A stretch of DNA of 64,000 bases from Gammaproteobacteria bacterium (GTDB lineage: Bacteria; Pseudomonadota; Gammaproteobacteria; JAABTG01): NCBI GenBank assembly GCA_034522055.1, contig JAXHLS010000002.1:3181549-3245548 (forward strand), read 5' to 3'. This document shows, piece after piece, positions 1 through 6,776 of the stretch (positions are counted from its first letter, which is position 1; every line of letters begins with the position of its first letter). Under the pieces are notes generated by a model, which worked only from the letters and a program-made list of their open reading frames with translations, was not told where the DNA came from and did no database searches. Both the position numbers and the translations under genes were made by a program.

Positions 1-1
1 A

Positions 2-760
2 GAGTCCCTAGATCTTCGTATACTAAACGCAAATATGAAGCTTGGGGGCTCGCTGCTCTCCAAGCTGTTGGCTTGGTGGATATCACTAGATGACCCATCG
101 ACTCTTATCGAAAAGCTATTGGAGCTTGACCCATCGTCGCTGTCCAAACTCAATGCAGCGCTGGGTCTCGGAAGGCTCAAATCGGCGCTCCAGATTTGGG
201 ACCAGAACAAGGACAACAGTGACGAAGAGGTCTGGCAAGCAAGCTTGACGGAACACTCTTTTGTGTTGGAGCAGGTTTTCTCGTGGCCCGCTTCAATTGT
301 TGAGGGGAAAGCCTATGTAGGCGGCAAGAATGTCTTCAATAAGTCCGGGAACATCGTCGACTTTTTAGTGAAAAAGCGCCTCACTCAAAGTGCCGCGCTG
401 ATTGAGATAAAGACCCCTACCACGAAGCTTCTCGGCTCGAAGTATCGGCAAACATTCAATGTCTCGGCGGAACTCTCCGGGTCTACGATGCAGATTCTCA
501 ACTACAAGCACTCTCTACAGGAAGCCTATCGAGATTTGCGGGGTGATCAGAAAGATCTATTTGATTCATTTGATCCTCAATGTGCTGTGATTATTGGCAG
601 CACGGATCAGTTAGACGACCGTGCAAAGGTCAAAGCCTTTGAGCTGTATCGACACCAGTTCCCGGGTCTTGCGATCATCCCTTTTGATGAGCTGTTTGAA
701 AGGACAAGGAAACTGGTCGGGCTCCTAGAAGCGGAACCGGGATCTGAACCTCCTGGATGA
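2..760 (+). CDS. Shedu (SduA-like) defence nuclease, 5'-truncated by window edge
   Basis: The protein resembles the DUF4263/Shedu family, PD-(D/E)xK nucleases that act alone in anti-phage defence. Counting from the ATG at 35, the nuclease core shows E64/E65 in EEVWQ, the YVGGK segment near 94, D109 in NIVDF and the E124-x-K126 pair in LIEIK. It ends in the family-typical helical stretch around SGSTMQILNYK. The frame is open from base 2 with no stop, and no convincing ribosome site precedes the ATG at 35, so a longer N-terminal specificity region probably lies outside the window. The annotated start is the window edge, not a real start codon. Family assignment is confident; target and activity are not visible. 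Confidence 0.8.
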   Translation, partial: ESLDLRILNANMKLGGSLLSKLLAWWISLDDPSTLIEKLLELDPSSLSKLNAALGLGRLKSALQIWDQNKDNSDEEVWQASLTEHSFVLEQVFSWPASIVEGKAYVGGKNVFNKSGNIVDFLVKKRLTQSAALIEIKTPTTKLLGSKYRQTFNVSAELSGSTMQILNYKHSLQEAYRDLRGDQKDLFDSFDPQCAVIIGSTDQLDDRAKVKAFELYRHQFPGLAIIPFDELFERTRKLVGLLEAEPGSEPPG

Positions 761-829
761 GTGGCCGTCAGCTTGCACGCGGACGCGTAGCCGCAACGCG
801 GCTCGGCCCGGTGACGCGTCCCGTAATGC

Positions 830-918
830 TCGCTTCTCCCAAGAGCGAAATATTTCAGCAGTTTATGGAATACTAAAAGAAGGGCGTTCCTAAATGCGAT
901 CGCTTCTTCTAAAAGCGA
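830..918. repeat. Two copies of a short hairpin motif
   Basis: Two similar palindromes lie 70 bp apart in the 575-base gene-free stretch 761-1336. The first is at 830-848 (arms TCGCT and AGCGA) and the second at 900-918 (arms TCGCTT and AAGCGA). Both are followed by AAA and preceded by ATGC or ATGCGA. The function is unknown; a paired operator or the remnant of a small repeat array is possible. The rest of the stretch, apart from the promoter region of the next gene, shows nothing recognisable. Confidence 0.45.
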
Positions 919-1121
919 AACTGTCGGAAAACTTTACAGTGGGTCGAGCCATCCAAGACGAAAATTCCTGTATTGGCGCGCTTCTTCTATCTCCGAGTCC
1001 CTCGTCTCAGGATGAGTATGTCCGCTTTCGACCCAGAAGAGAGGTTAGCGCCTCAATAGTTCCAGCCTAAGTTCAGTCGTTGGCGACACTACCATTCACC
1101 GCGCTAATGCGATTTCCGGTG

Positions 1122-1156
1122 GTGTCAGTATTTTTTACACTTATCGGGTTTTTTAC
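1122..1156 (+). promoter_or_regulatory. Upstream control motif of the PEP-CTERM gene
   Basis: TTTTTTAC occurs at 1131-1138 and again at 1149-1156, exactly 18 bp apart. Each copy continues with a similar five-base extension, ACTTAT or GCCTAT. The first copy also sits in a GTGT...ACAC dyad at 1122-1140. T-rich motifs upstream of PEP-CTERM genes are known, and some such genes depend on the PrsK/PrsR pair and RpoN. I do not see a convincing -24/-12 GG...GC element here, so the sigma factor is open. Confidence 0.35.
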
Positions 1157-1776
1157 GCCTATTTGCTAAATATGTGCCCGCGAACTTTTCTGCAGCAAGG
1201 CTGCTCAGGTTATTAACATTATGATTTGATAAAGGTTATCGCGAAATCGAAAGATTGCGGCACCATCTTTGCAGGGTGTTCTGTGGCCCTTGCGTCGGAG
1301 CGAGGAAAATTAGTGGAGACTGGGAGGTACATTGTTATGGGAAACGTTATTTCAACGCTGGTACGCAAGACAGGACTGGGAGCGTGTATCGCGCTCGGCG
1401 TCGCTGTAGCGGCTCAGGCCGCACCAATTACTGGGGACCCACAGGGCAACTCATTTGGTTGGGTGCCCCCCAGCACGAACGCGTTAAACTTCACGTCGCA
1501 GGTGCCGGGTCGCGAAGGCCAGACGGCACCGCACGTGTTATTCAATACGAATGGCATTGGTTCGGTGACACTGGATTTCTTTAATTTTGGCCCTGGAGTC
1601 GCCTTCTTTGAGATCAGACTGGACGATCTGGCAACCGGGACGACCGCACACCCTGTTGTGATCGGTGACACGATTCATAGCGGAAATTTCCTTACCACAG
1701 GCACTTCAGATCTTGGCGTCGTCTATAACCCAACAAATTACGTCGATGTTCGCCTTGCGCTGGGTGGCGAGAGAGA

Positions 1777-1785
1777 CTGGGATTT
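1777..1785. repeat. Target site duplication, left copy
   Basis: The 9-mer CTGGGATTT directly abuts the left end of the insertion sequence and is repeated at 3448-3456. Confidence 0.92.
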
Positions 1786-3447
1786 GGGTGCAGATCTTTT
1801 AGGACGCAATGAAATCAATGAGATAGCGTGATTGGGGGTAGCCGAAAGGGCCAGCCGATGGTATGTAACAAGCTACGAAACCGTTATGTACCACTGGGAG
1901 GCCCTTCCGACGATGACAGCGTATACCAAGGTGGATGGATTTGACGAGTTTGCGGCGGCCCGAGAGGGGTTTGAGCACTTGGTGGGTGCGCTTTGCAGCG
2001 CGGACAACGAGGCATTGGAGCACGGCCAGGTGGAACGACTCATTGAGGAGGAAGGACGGGAAGTTCTGCGGCGCTTGATGCAGGGTTACGTGGATTTGCG
2101 CACGCATAGCGAGGTGCGCGTGAGCGCGGTGACAGGTGCCGATGGCCAGGAGCGGGAGCAGTTTCGCGGCGACCGTAGCCGGCAGCTTGAGACCGTGTTC
2201 GGGACCGTCGAGGTCCGGCGCAAAGGCTACAGCACGCGGGGATTGGCGAGTGTCTTTCCGCTGGATGAGTCGCTGAACCTGCCGCGGGAGAAGTACTCGC
2301 ACGGTCTGCGTGAGCGGGTGGTCAAGGCCGTGGTGAAGGAGTCCTTCGACGAGACGGTCAGCGCGGTGCGCCAGAACACAGGAGGCCATGTCCCCAAGCG
2401 CCAAGCCGAGCAGCTGTCCACGGTCGTGGTGGAGGACTTTGACGCCTACTATCAGTCCCGCGCGAGCACACAGGCCGAAGACACCGATCTGTTGGTGATG
2501 AGCGCGGACGGCAAGGGTATCGTGGTGCGGACCGAGGACTTGCGTCCGGCGACCCGCAAGGCGGCCCAGAGCACGTGTCACAAGCTCAAGACCCGGCTGA
2601 GCCAGGGTGAGAAGCGCAACCGCAAGCGGATGGCCACCGTGGCGGCTATCTACGACGTGGCGCCGCACTGGCGCAGTGCCGAGCAGATCATGGGTGTGGA
2701 GGAGCGCTCGGGCGATGCCCGGCCCCGGCCTGAAGGGAAACGGGTATGGGCCAGCCTGGAGGAGTCCCCGGAGATGGTCATCGAGCGCCTGTTTCAGGAG
2801 GCTGCCCGGCGTGATCCAGAGCGCCGGCGGCGCTGGCTGGTGCTCGTAGACGGGCACGAGAAGCAGCTGGACATCGTGAACGGGTGCATCGCGCGTTACG
2901 GGGGCGACGTGGTGGTCATCCAGGACTTCATCCATGTGCTGGAGTATCTGTGGAAGGCCGCTTACTGCTTCCATCCCGCGGGCTCGCAGGGCGCCGAGCA
3001 GTGGGTCATGGAGCGGGCTCTGCGCGTCCTGCACAGCGAGGCCAGCAGCGTGGCTGCCGGCATGCGCCGCAGCGCGACACGCCAGGGATTGACGCCAGCG
3101 CGGCGCAAGGCCGTGGACACCTGTGCCCGCTACCTGCTCAAGAACAAGGCGCGCCTGGATTATGCCGAGGCACTGGCCCACGGATGGCCCATCGCCACCG
3201 GCGTCATCGAGGGTGCCTGTCGTTACCTGGTCAAGGACCGCCTGGAAATCACCGGCGCCCGATGGAGCTTGAAGGGTGCTGAGGCCATCCTCAAGCTGCG
3301 CGCCCTGCATGCCAGCGGAGACTTACAGGACTACTTTGCATTCCATCGCAGCCAAGAGCGGCGGCGCAACTATCCGACCGGGTATGGCCAGCCGTGCTGC
3401 CTGGCCGCATAGGGGCTGGTGGATGTCGCTCCAAAAGAGCCGCACCC
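1786..3447 (+). mobile_element. ISKra4-family insertion sequence, complete
   Basis: The element is 1662 bp and is bounded by imperfect inverted repeats that both begin GGGTGC and match at 16 of the first 21 positions. A perfect 9-bp target duplication flanks it. It carries one intact transposase gene. It inserted into the PEP-CTERM gene without any deletion, so the event looks recent and should be reversible by precise excision. Confidence 0.9.
1913..3412 (+). CDS. ISKra4-family transposase
   Basis: This 499-residue DDE transposase drives movement of the surrounding element. The acidic triad is plausible at LVLVDGHEK, VVVIQDFIH and GVIEGACRYLVKDR, the last followed by the family-typical TGARW. 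The start at 1913 follows a GGGAGG ribosome site; longer in-frame starts upstream (ATG 1886, TTG 1832) lack one. No frameshift or internal stop is visible, so the enzyme is probably functional. Confidence 0.88.
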   Translation: MTAYTKVDGFDEFAAAREGFEHLVGALCSADNEALEHGQVERLIEEEGREVLRRLMQGYVDLRTHSEVRVSAVTGADGQEREQFRGDRSRQLETVFGTVEVRRKGYSTRGLASVFPLDESLNLPREKYSHGLRERVVKAVVKESFDETVSAVRQNTGGHVPKRQAEQLSTVVVEDFDAYYQSRASTQAEDTDLLVMSADGKGIVVRTEDLRPATRKAAQSTCHKLKTRLSQGEKRNRKRMATVAAIYDVAPHWRSAEQIMGVEERSGDARPRPEGKRVWASLEESPEMVIERLFQEAARRDPERRRRWLVLVDGHEKQLDIVNGCIARYGGDVVVIQDFIHVLEYLWKAAYCFHPAGSQGAEQWVMERALRVLHSEASSVAAGMRRSATRQGLTPARRKAVDTCARYLLKNKARLDYAEALAHGWPIATGVIEGACRYLVKDRLEITGARWSLKGAEAILKLRALHASGDLQDYFAFHRSQERRRNYPTGYGQPCCLAA

Positions 3448-3456
3448 CTGGGATTT
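3448..3456. repeat. Target site duplication, right copy
   Basis: CTGGGATTT here is identical to the copy at 1777-1785 and restores the reading frame of the interrupted gene when joined. Confidence 0.92.
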
Positions 3457-3586
3457 TGACTGGACGCGCTTTGAGGCTCAGTCGGCGAACGCTGTTCCAG
3501 TGCCTACCACCCTCGCTCTCATGGGCCTTGGCCTAGCCGGTCTTGGCTACTCACGCCGTAAGAAGGCGTAAGTAGAAAAAGCTTTG

Positions 3587-3613
3587 TAAAAGCCCTCTCC
3601 TGAGGGCTTTTTA
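3587..3613 (+). terminator. Rho-independent terminator of the PEP-CTERM gene
   Basis: The sequence has a GAGGGCTTTTT right arm pairing with AAAAGCCCTC, a four-base loop and a T run. It lies 16 bases after the TAA at 3569-3571. Confidence 0.85.
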
Positions 3614-3636
3614 TTGCCTGAGATTTGATGCCGCTG

Positions 3637-3674
3637 AGGTCCGCTCCTGGCCGGAAGCACCAGGTTGCGGACCT
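3637..3674. repeat. Long intergenic hairpin
   Basis: AGGTCCGC...CCTGG on the left pairs with CCAGG...GCGGACCT on the right around a nine-base loop. It is not followed by a T run in either direction, so it is not an ordinary terminator. It may be a recombination site or a REP-like element. The remaining bases to 3837 show nothing. Confidence 0.4.
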
Positions 3675-3837
3675 CCGCGTATAAACTGTCCTGACGCTCG
3701 ATCTTAGGGTGGCAGGAATGTCTCTTCGTGGCCGATAGCGGACACCATTCCCGTGTTTCGCTAATCCCAGAAGCGCAACCAAATAGGATGCTATTTCCTA
3801 TGAAGGGAAGGCGCGGGGGCCGGGTTGGGAAGGCGGT

Positions 3838-4158
3838 CTAAGGTTCCGGGGGTGTGGATGGTGAGATCTCCTCGCAGAACCACTCCTGTACGACAGCGCT
3901 CCCGTTTGCGTGTTCGATACCCCGTAGCCGCAGGGAGGTAGGCCCGATAAGTACCAGGACGGGCTCGTAGAGTGGAGGAAGCAACGCATTACCTGCCGGA
4001 GCGGTAGGGTCCTGCAGCGAGGCGACTTTCACGGGGATGCCTCCCTTGGATAACTGGACATGGGTTAAGAGTTCGCCCACCAAAGGCTCGGCGTTCGCCA
4101 CGTCACGCCAGCGGCGACGGCGGCCTTGATAGCGAAGGGGTTGAACGCGATACCGCAT
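3838..4158 (-). CDS. Small uncharacterised protein under a LexA box
   Basis: The 106-residue product is basic at the N terminus (QGRRRRWRDV), then has a predicted beta-rich segment with LLPPLYEPVLV and AVVQEWFCEE. I do not recognise a named family, though the ALLPPLY/QEW pattern recalls small hypothetical proteins carried by mobile elements. There is no clear ribosome site. A near-consensus SOS box lies 15 bp upstream of the start codon, supporting a real, DNA-damage-inducible gene. It stands alone on this strand beside a resolvase remnant. Confidence 0.5.
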   Translation of the reverse strand: MRYRVQPLRYQGRRRRWRDVANAEPLVGELLTHVQLSKGGIPVKVASLQDPTAPAGNALLPPLYEPVLVLIGPTSLRLRGIEHANGSAVVQEWFCEEISPSTPPEP

Positions 4159-4173
4159 GGTCGTGACTAGTGG

Positions 4174-4189
4174 CTGTATGGATATACAG
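4174..4189 (-). promoter_or_regulatory. LexA (SOS) box
   Basis: The 16-mer starts CTG and ends CAG with ten bases between, most of them alternating A/T, as in the gammaproteobacterial consensus. It overlaps TATA-rich promoter sequence in front of the small gene starting at 4158. Confidence 0.65.
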
Positions 4190-4214
4190 TATCACCTGAA
4201 GAGCGCTCATGCGG

Positions 4215-4386
4215 CTACTCCGCCACCACTCCCTGAACCACGCTGACACCGGCGCCCCGTTCTCGGGCTATCTTCAGGATCCCCTTACCCTCAGCCCTGG
4301 CGGCCCGTATGGCCTCCTCGACTACCGACCGGACCGTAGGCCTGCCAAGTTGCTTCCCCTGGTTCCTGGCGCGTGCTTTTGGCTTT
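4215..4386 (-). pseudogene. C-terminal remnant of a serine recombinase (resolvase)
   Basis: Read on the minus strand the frame gives RARNQGKQLGRPTV, then VVEEAIRAARAEGKGI, then LKIARERGAGVSVVQ. This is the helix-turn-helix tail of the resolvase/invertase family. No catalytic N-terminal domain precedes it and no start codon fits, so it is a fragment. The following bases to 4532 hold nothing else I can identify. Confidence 0.65.
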
Positions 4387-4532
4387 TGGTGGTGGCCGGA
4401 ATCACACCATAGGCGAATCGAGCAGGGGGCTATCTGTAGGGTCGAAACGCCAGACTGTTCCGGACCTTAATGCCAACTTCAGTCCCAGCACAGACGTTGA
4501 GGGACGACATGTCGTTCCGGCGCGGCGTACTT

Positions 4533-5063
4533 TCAAGACCTCCTTTCATAGGTCTGATCAAATACGAGCTCCAGTTCGGCATGGACGCCACGCAGGCCGT
4601 CGACCACCTTGTTCGCCCAGGCGAAGTATTCACGCTTGCGCTCATCCGACCAGTCCGGCGGCGCCTCCAGGATATCCCGGAGGTTGGCGATCTTGTCGGC
4701 CAGCTTCACCAGCTTGGCACCGGTGCTGAGGCCGGGCGCATGCTCCACCTGCCGGGCCTTGCGCTCGGCTTTGGCCAGGTTCTTGTCGTCCGTGACCTCC
4801 ACCACCATCCCGGCAATAGTGGCTCCGAAGGTTTCCCTCAGTTCCTGCTCCGTGGTCTTCGTGTCTTCGATGGTGTCGTGGAGCAGAGCGGAGCAGATGA
4901 CATCGAGGTCGGTAATGCCGCCCTCATCCACCAGGATGGCTGCCAGGGCGATGGGGTGGTTGATGTAGGGATGCTGCTCGATGCCCTTGCGCCGCTGGTT
5001 CTTATGCTTCTGGGCCGCGAAGGCGAGGGCCCTCATCAGCTGCGAAAGTTCCTCGTGGTTCAT
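4533..5063 (-). CDS. Mesh1/SpoT-like HD-domain hydrolase
   Basis: The 176-residue protein is a single HD domain like the hydrolase half of SpoT and the stand-alone Mesh1 enzymes. Metal ligands line up at H36 (INHPIA), H62-D63 (LLHDTIEDT) and D123 (KLADKIANL), with the E66-D67 pair present. There is no synthetase or ACT domain. Family members cleave the 3'-pyrophosphate of (p)ppGpp, and some use NADPH as a phosphatase substrate. The start overlaps the stop of the upstream 30-residue ORF as ATGA and has its own GGAG, so it is the third gene of a translationally coupled trio facing away from the WYL/ADP-ribose operon. Confidence 0.82.
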   Translation of the reverse strand: MNHEELSQLMRALAFAAQKHKNQRRKGIEQHPYINHPIALAAILVDEGGITDLDVICSALLHDTIEDTKTTEQELRETFGATIAGMVVEVTDDKNLAKAERKARQVEHAPGLSTGAKLVKLADKIANLRDILEAPPDWSDERKREYFAWANKVVDGLRGVHAELELVFDQTYERRS

Positions 5064-5152
5064 GGTGCGTCTCCTTCCGTTGTGGGGTGGGTGGCATGGG
5101 CGGCGGCGAAGACCGCGTTGTCGTCCACGTGGACTACGTATTCGTCAGCCAT
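5060..5152 (-). CDS. Coupled 30-residue peptide
   Basis: A short frame encodes MADEYVVHVDDNAVF followed by an Ala/His/Thr-rich tail. Its ATG lies inside the end of the 98-residue gene (8-nt overlap) and its stop overlaps the start of the HD hydrolase as ATGA. This tight fit on both sides is the main evidence that it is translated. It may be only a coupling leader, or a small partner of the hydrolase. No homologue is recognised. Confidence 0.5.
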   Translation of the reverse strand: MADEYVVHVDDNAVFAAAHATHPTTEGDAP

Positions 5153-5441
5153 CCTGATCCCGCTTATCCGCAAGCCGGGCCCTGCGCCTGGCGTCGCGGC
5201 GCGCATCGCGCGCCCGACGACGCTCGATGAAGCGGTTGACTCGCCACGGCTCGTAGCTGCACTGGAGCACGAGGCCGAGCTCCATCTCTTCATGGATGGC
5301 GCGTAACATCTGCTGCCAGGACAGGTCGACCACCTCCGCCGCGGCATTCCCGGGGGCTTCGGAGGCAGGCCGTCGCGGGGCGGGGGATCGGGGAAAGGGG
5401 ACGATGTGGCCACGGTGGCCACCGGGGGTGTGTTTGCTCAT
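5145..5441 (-). CDS. Uncharacterised 98-residue basic protein
   Basis: The start at 5441 follows GGAGG seven bases upstream. Residues 1-40 are Pro/Arg/Gly-rich and likely disordered. Residues 41-75 form an amphipathic segment (SWQQMLRAIHEEMELG), and the end is a very basic R/A/D helix that could bind nucleic acid. It is the first gene of the trio ending with the HD hydrolase. I do not recognise the family; a nucleic-acid-binding or regulatory role is only a guess. An upstream extension to 5627 has unlike composition and crosses a hairpin, so it was not used. Confidence 0.6.
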   Translation of the reverse strand: MSKHTPGGHRGHIVPFPRSPAPRRPASEAPGNAAAEVVDLSWQQMLRAIHEEMELGLVLQCSYEPWRVNRFIERRRARDARRDARRRARLADKRDQDG

Positions 5442-5508
5442 GGTCGTTCCTCCGCTCCCCAGGGCCTCAGAGCGCGGGGTCCGGTGGGGAGCGTGAACGG
5501 ACGGCCAA

Positions 5509-5665
5509 CGCTTTAGCCGGGATTTATAGGCCGCCCCGGCAAGTTGTTGCTTAAATCCGGCGGCTCGCGGGCATGAAAAAACCCGCTTGGCGCAGCCAAA
5601 GCGGGTTCTCGCCCGCTTTAGCTGCATTTATAACGCGCCCAGCAAGCTGGTACTCAAATCGGCGC
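5509..5665. promoter_or_regulatory. Paired imperfect repeats in the divergent promoter region
   Basis: Two blocks of about 52 bp, 5509-5562 and 5615-5665, are clearly related. Shared features in order are CGCTTTAGC, ATTTATA, a GC-rich GCCC, then GCAAG-TG-T-CT-AAATC and GGCG. On the minus strand both contain TATAAA; in the right block this has a TTGAGT at 19 bp spacing, giving a plausible leftward promoter. Duplicated promoter-operators between a WYL regulator gene and a divergent operon suggest autoregulated, shared control. Confidence 0.6.
5576..5607 (-). terminator. Leader hairpin with T run (possible attenuator)
   Basis: AACCCGCTT pairs with AAGCGGGTT around an 11-base partly palindromic loop. 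On the minus strand the stem is followed by six T residues, the form of a leftward intrinsic terminator. It lies between the two operator-like repeats, so transcripts from the right-hand leftward promoter would meet it before reaching the trio of genes. Confidence 0.6.
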
Positions 5666-5721
5666 AATTCGTAGTATACGCAGAGTGGGCAGTGCTGTCA
5701 TGGAACTGGAGGGCCGTGGAT

Positions 5722-6696
5722 ATGGACCGAACTGAACGCTTCTACCGCCTGGACCAGCTGCTCCAGGAGCGCCGGGTGGTCCCCATGGAGACCCTCATCG
5801 GCGACCTGGAGGTGTCCAGGGCCACCGTCAAAAGGGACCTGGAGTACCTGCGGGATCGGCTGAATGCCCCCATCGTCTGGGACCGCGAGCACCGGGGTTA
5901 CCGCTACGAGGTCCACTCCGAGGATCCGCCCCGCTATGTCCTGCCGGGCCTGTGGTTCAATGCCACCGAGGTCCATGCCCTGCTGACCATGGAGCAGCTG
6001 CTGGCGGACCTCCAGCCGGGCCTGCTGAGCGCGCATATCGAGCCCCTGCGCACCCGTATCCGTGTGCTGCTGGAGAGTGTCGACCACTCCGCCGAGGCCA
6101 TCGAGAACCGGGTGCGGATCCTGCACACCGCCGTGCGCCCGGTGCGCCCGGAATTGTTCCAGGCCATCGCCTCGGCCACCCTGGGCCGCACTCGGCTCGT
6201 CATCGAGCACTACAACCGCAGTACCGACGAAACCCTCGAGCGGGAGGTCTCACCCCAGCGCATCGTCTACTACCGCGACACCTGGTATCTGGACACCTGG
6301 TGCCACCTCAGGAAGGGTCTCAGGAGCTTCAGCATGGACGCCATCGGCCACGTCTCCTCGACGGGGAAGAAGGCCCGCAACGTCGCCGAGGCCAAATTGA
6401 AGGCCTTCTTCGAGGAAGGGTACGGGATCTTCTCCGGGCAGGCGTCGAACACCGCGGTGCTGCGCTTCTCCGCGACCAACGCCCGTTGGGTGGCCAAGGA
6501 AGTCTGGCACCCGCGCCAGCAGGGCGAGTTCGACGCGGACGGCCGCTATGAGCTGAGGGTGCCCTATTCGGTGGATACCGAGATCATCATGGACATCCTG
6601 CGCCACGGCCCCGAGGTGGAAGTGCTGGCGCCTCCGAGCCTGCGACACAAGGTACGTGAGCGTCTGGCGCAGGCCGGCGCCGTCTACGGCGACTGA
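5722..6696 (+). CDS. WYL-domain transcriptional regulator
   Basis: The 324-residue protein has an N-terminal winged helix (about 5-60, with the recognition segment LIGDLEVSRATVKRDLEYL), a middle WYL domain (about 130-220, including YYRDTWYLDTWCHL) and a C-terminal WCX-type region to the end. WYL regulators sense nucleic acid or nucleotide ligands and often control stress or defence operons. The ATG at 5722 has GGAGG about 12 bases upstream. The gene heads a rightward set of ADP-ribose-related genes and lies next to duplicated operator-like repeats, so autoregulation is likely. Confidence 0.85.
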   Translation: MDRTERFYRLDQLLQERRVVPMETLIGDLEVSRATVKRDLEYLRDRLNAPIVWDREHRGYRYEVHSEDPPRYVLPGLWFNATEVHALLTMEQLLADLQPGLLSAHIEPLRTRIRVLLESVDHSAEAIENRVRILHTAVRPVRPELFQAIASATLGRTRLVIEHYNRSTDETLEREVSPQRIVYYRDTWYLDTWCHLRKGLRSFSMDAIGHVSSTGKKARNVAEAKLKAFFEEGYGIFSGQASNTAVLRFSATNARWVAKEVWHPRQQGEFDADGRYELRVPYSVDTEIIMDILRHGPEVEVLAPPSLRHKVRERLAQAGAVYGD

Positions 6697-6776
6697 CGGC
6701 GTTGAAGGCTCACCTGGTGAGCCACCACCCCCGTAATAATGGCACCCTCCACTGCCGACCACCGGGGGAGGTCCCC

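Larger units (their letters stand above)
1337..3571 (+). pseudogene. PEP-CTERM surface protein gene interrupted by an insertion sequence
   Basis: The start at 1337 has a GGAGG ribosome site and encodes a signal peptide ending in VAVAAQAA. The reading frame runs to 1785, where an IS enters. If bases 1786-3456 (the IS plus one target copy) are removed, the frame continues unbroken through DWDFDWTRFEAQ to a classic PEP-CTERM tail with VPVP, then a GLGLAGLG hydrophobic segment, an RRKK basic end and a TAA at 3569-3571. The parent protein was therefore about 187 residues. PEP-CTERM proteins are exported, processed by exosortase and linked to exopolysaccharide or biofilm production. The upstream half now reads into the IS and stops at 1831, losing the sorting signal. 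Confidence 0.88.

Noticed and set aside
1799-3310. A 503-codon minus-strand frame opposite the transposase
   Set aside because: It is the reverse shadow of the transposase gene: Leu/His/Gly-rich, no family signal and no ribosome site.
5060-5422. A 120-codon minus-strand frame ending at 5060
   Set aside because: Only its last 30 codons fit a gene; the upstream Ser/Pro/Arg-rich part is out of frame with the better 98-residue gene.
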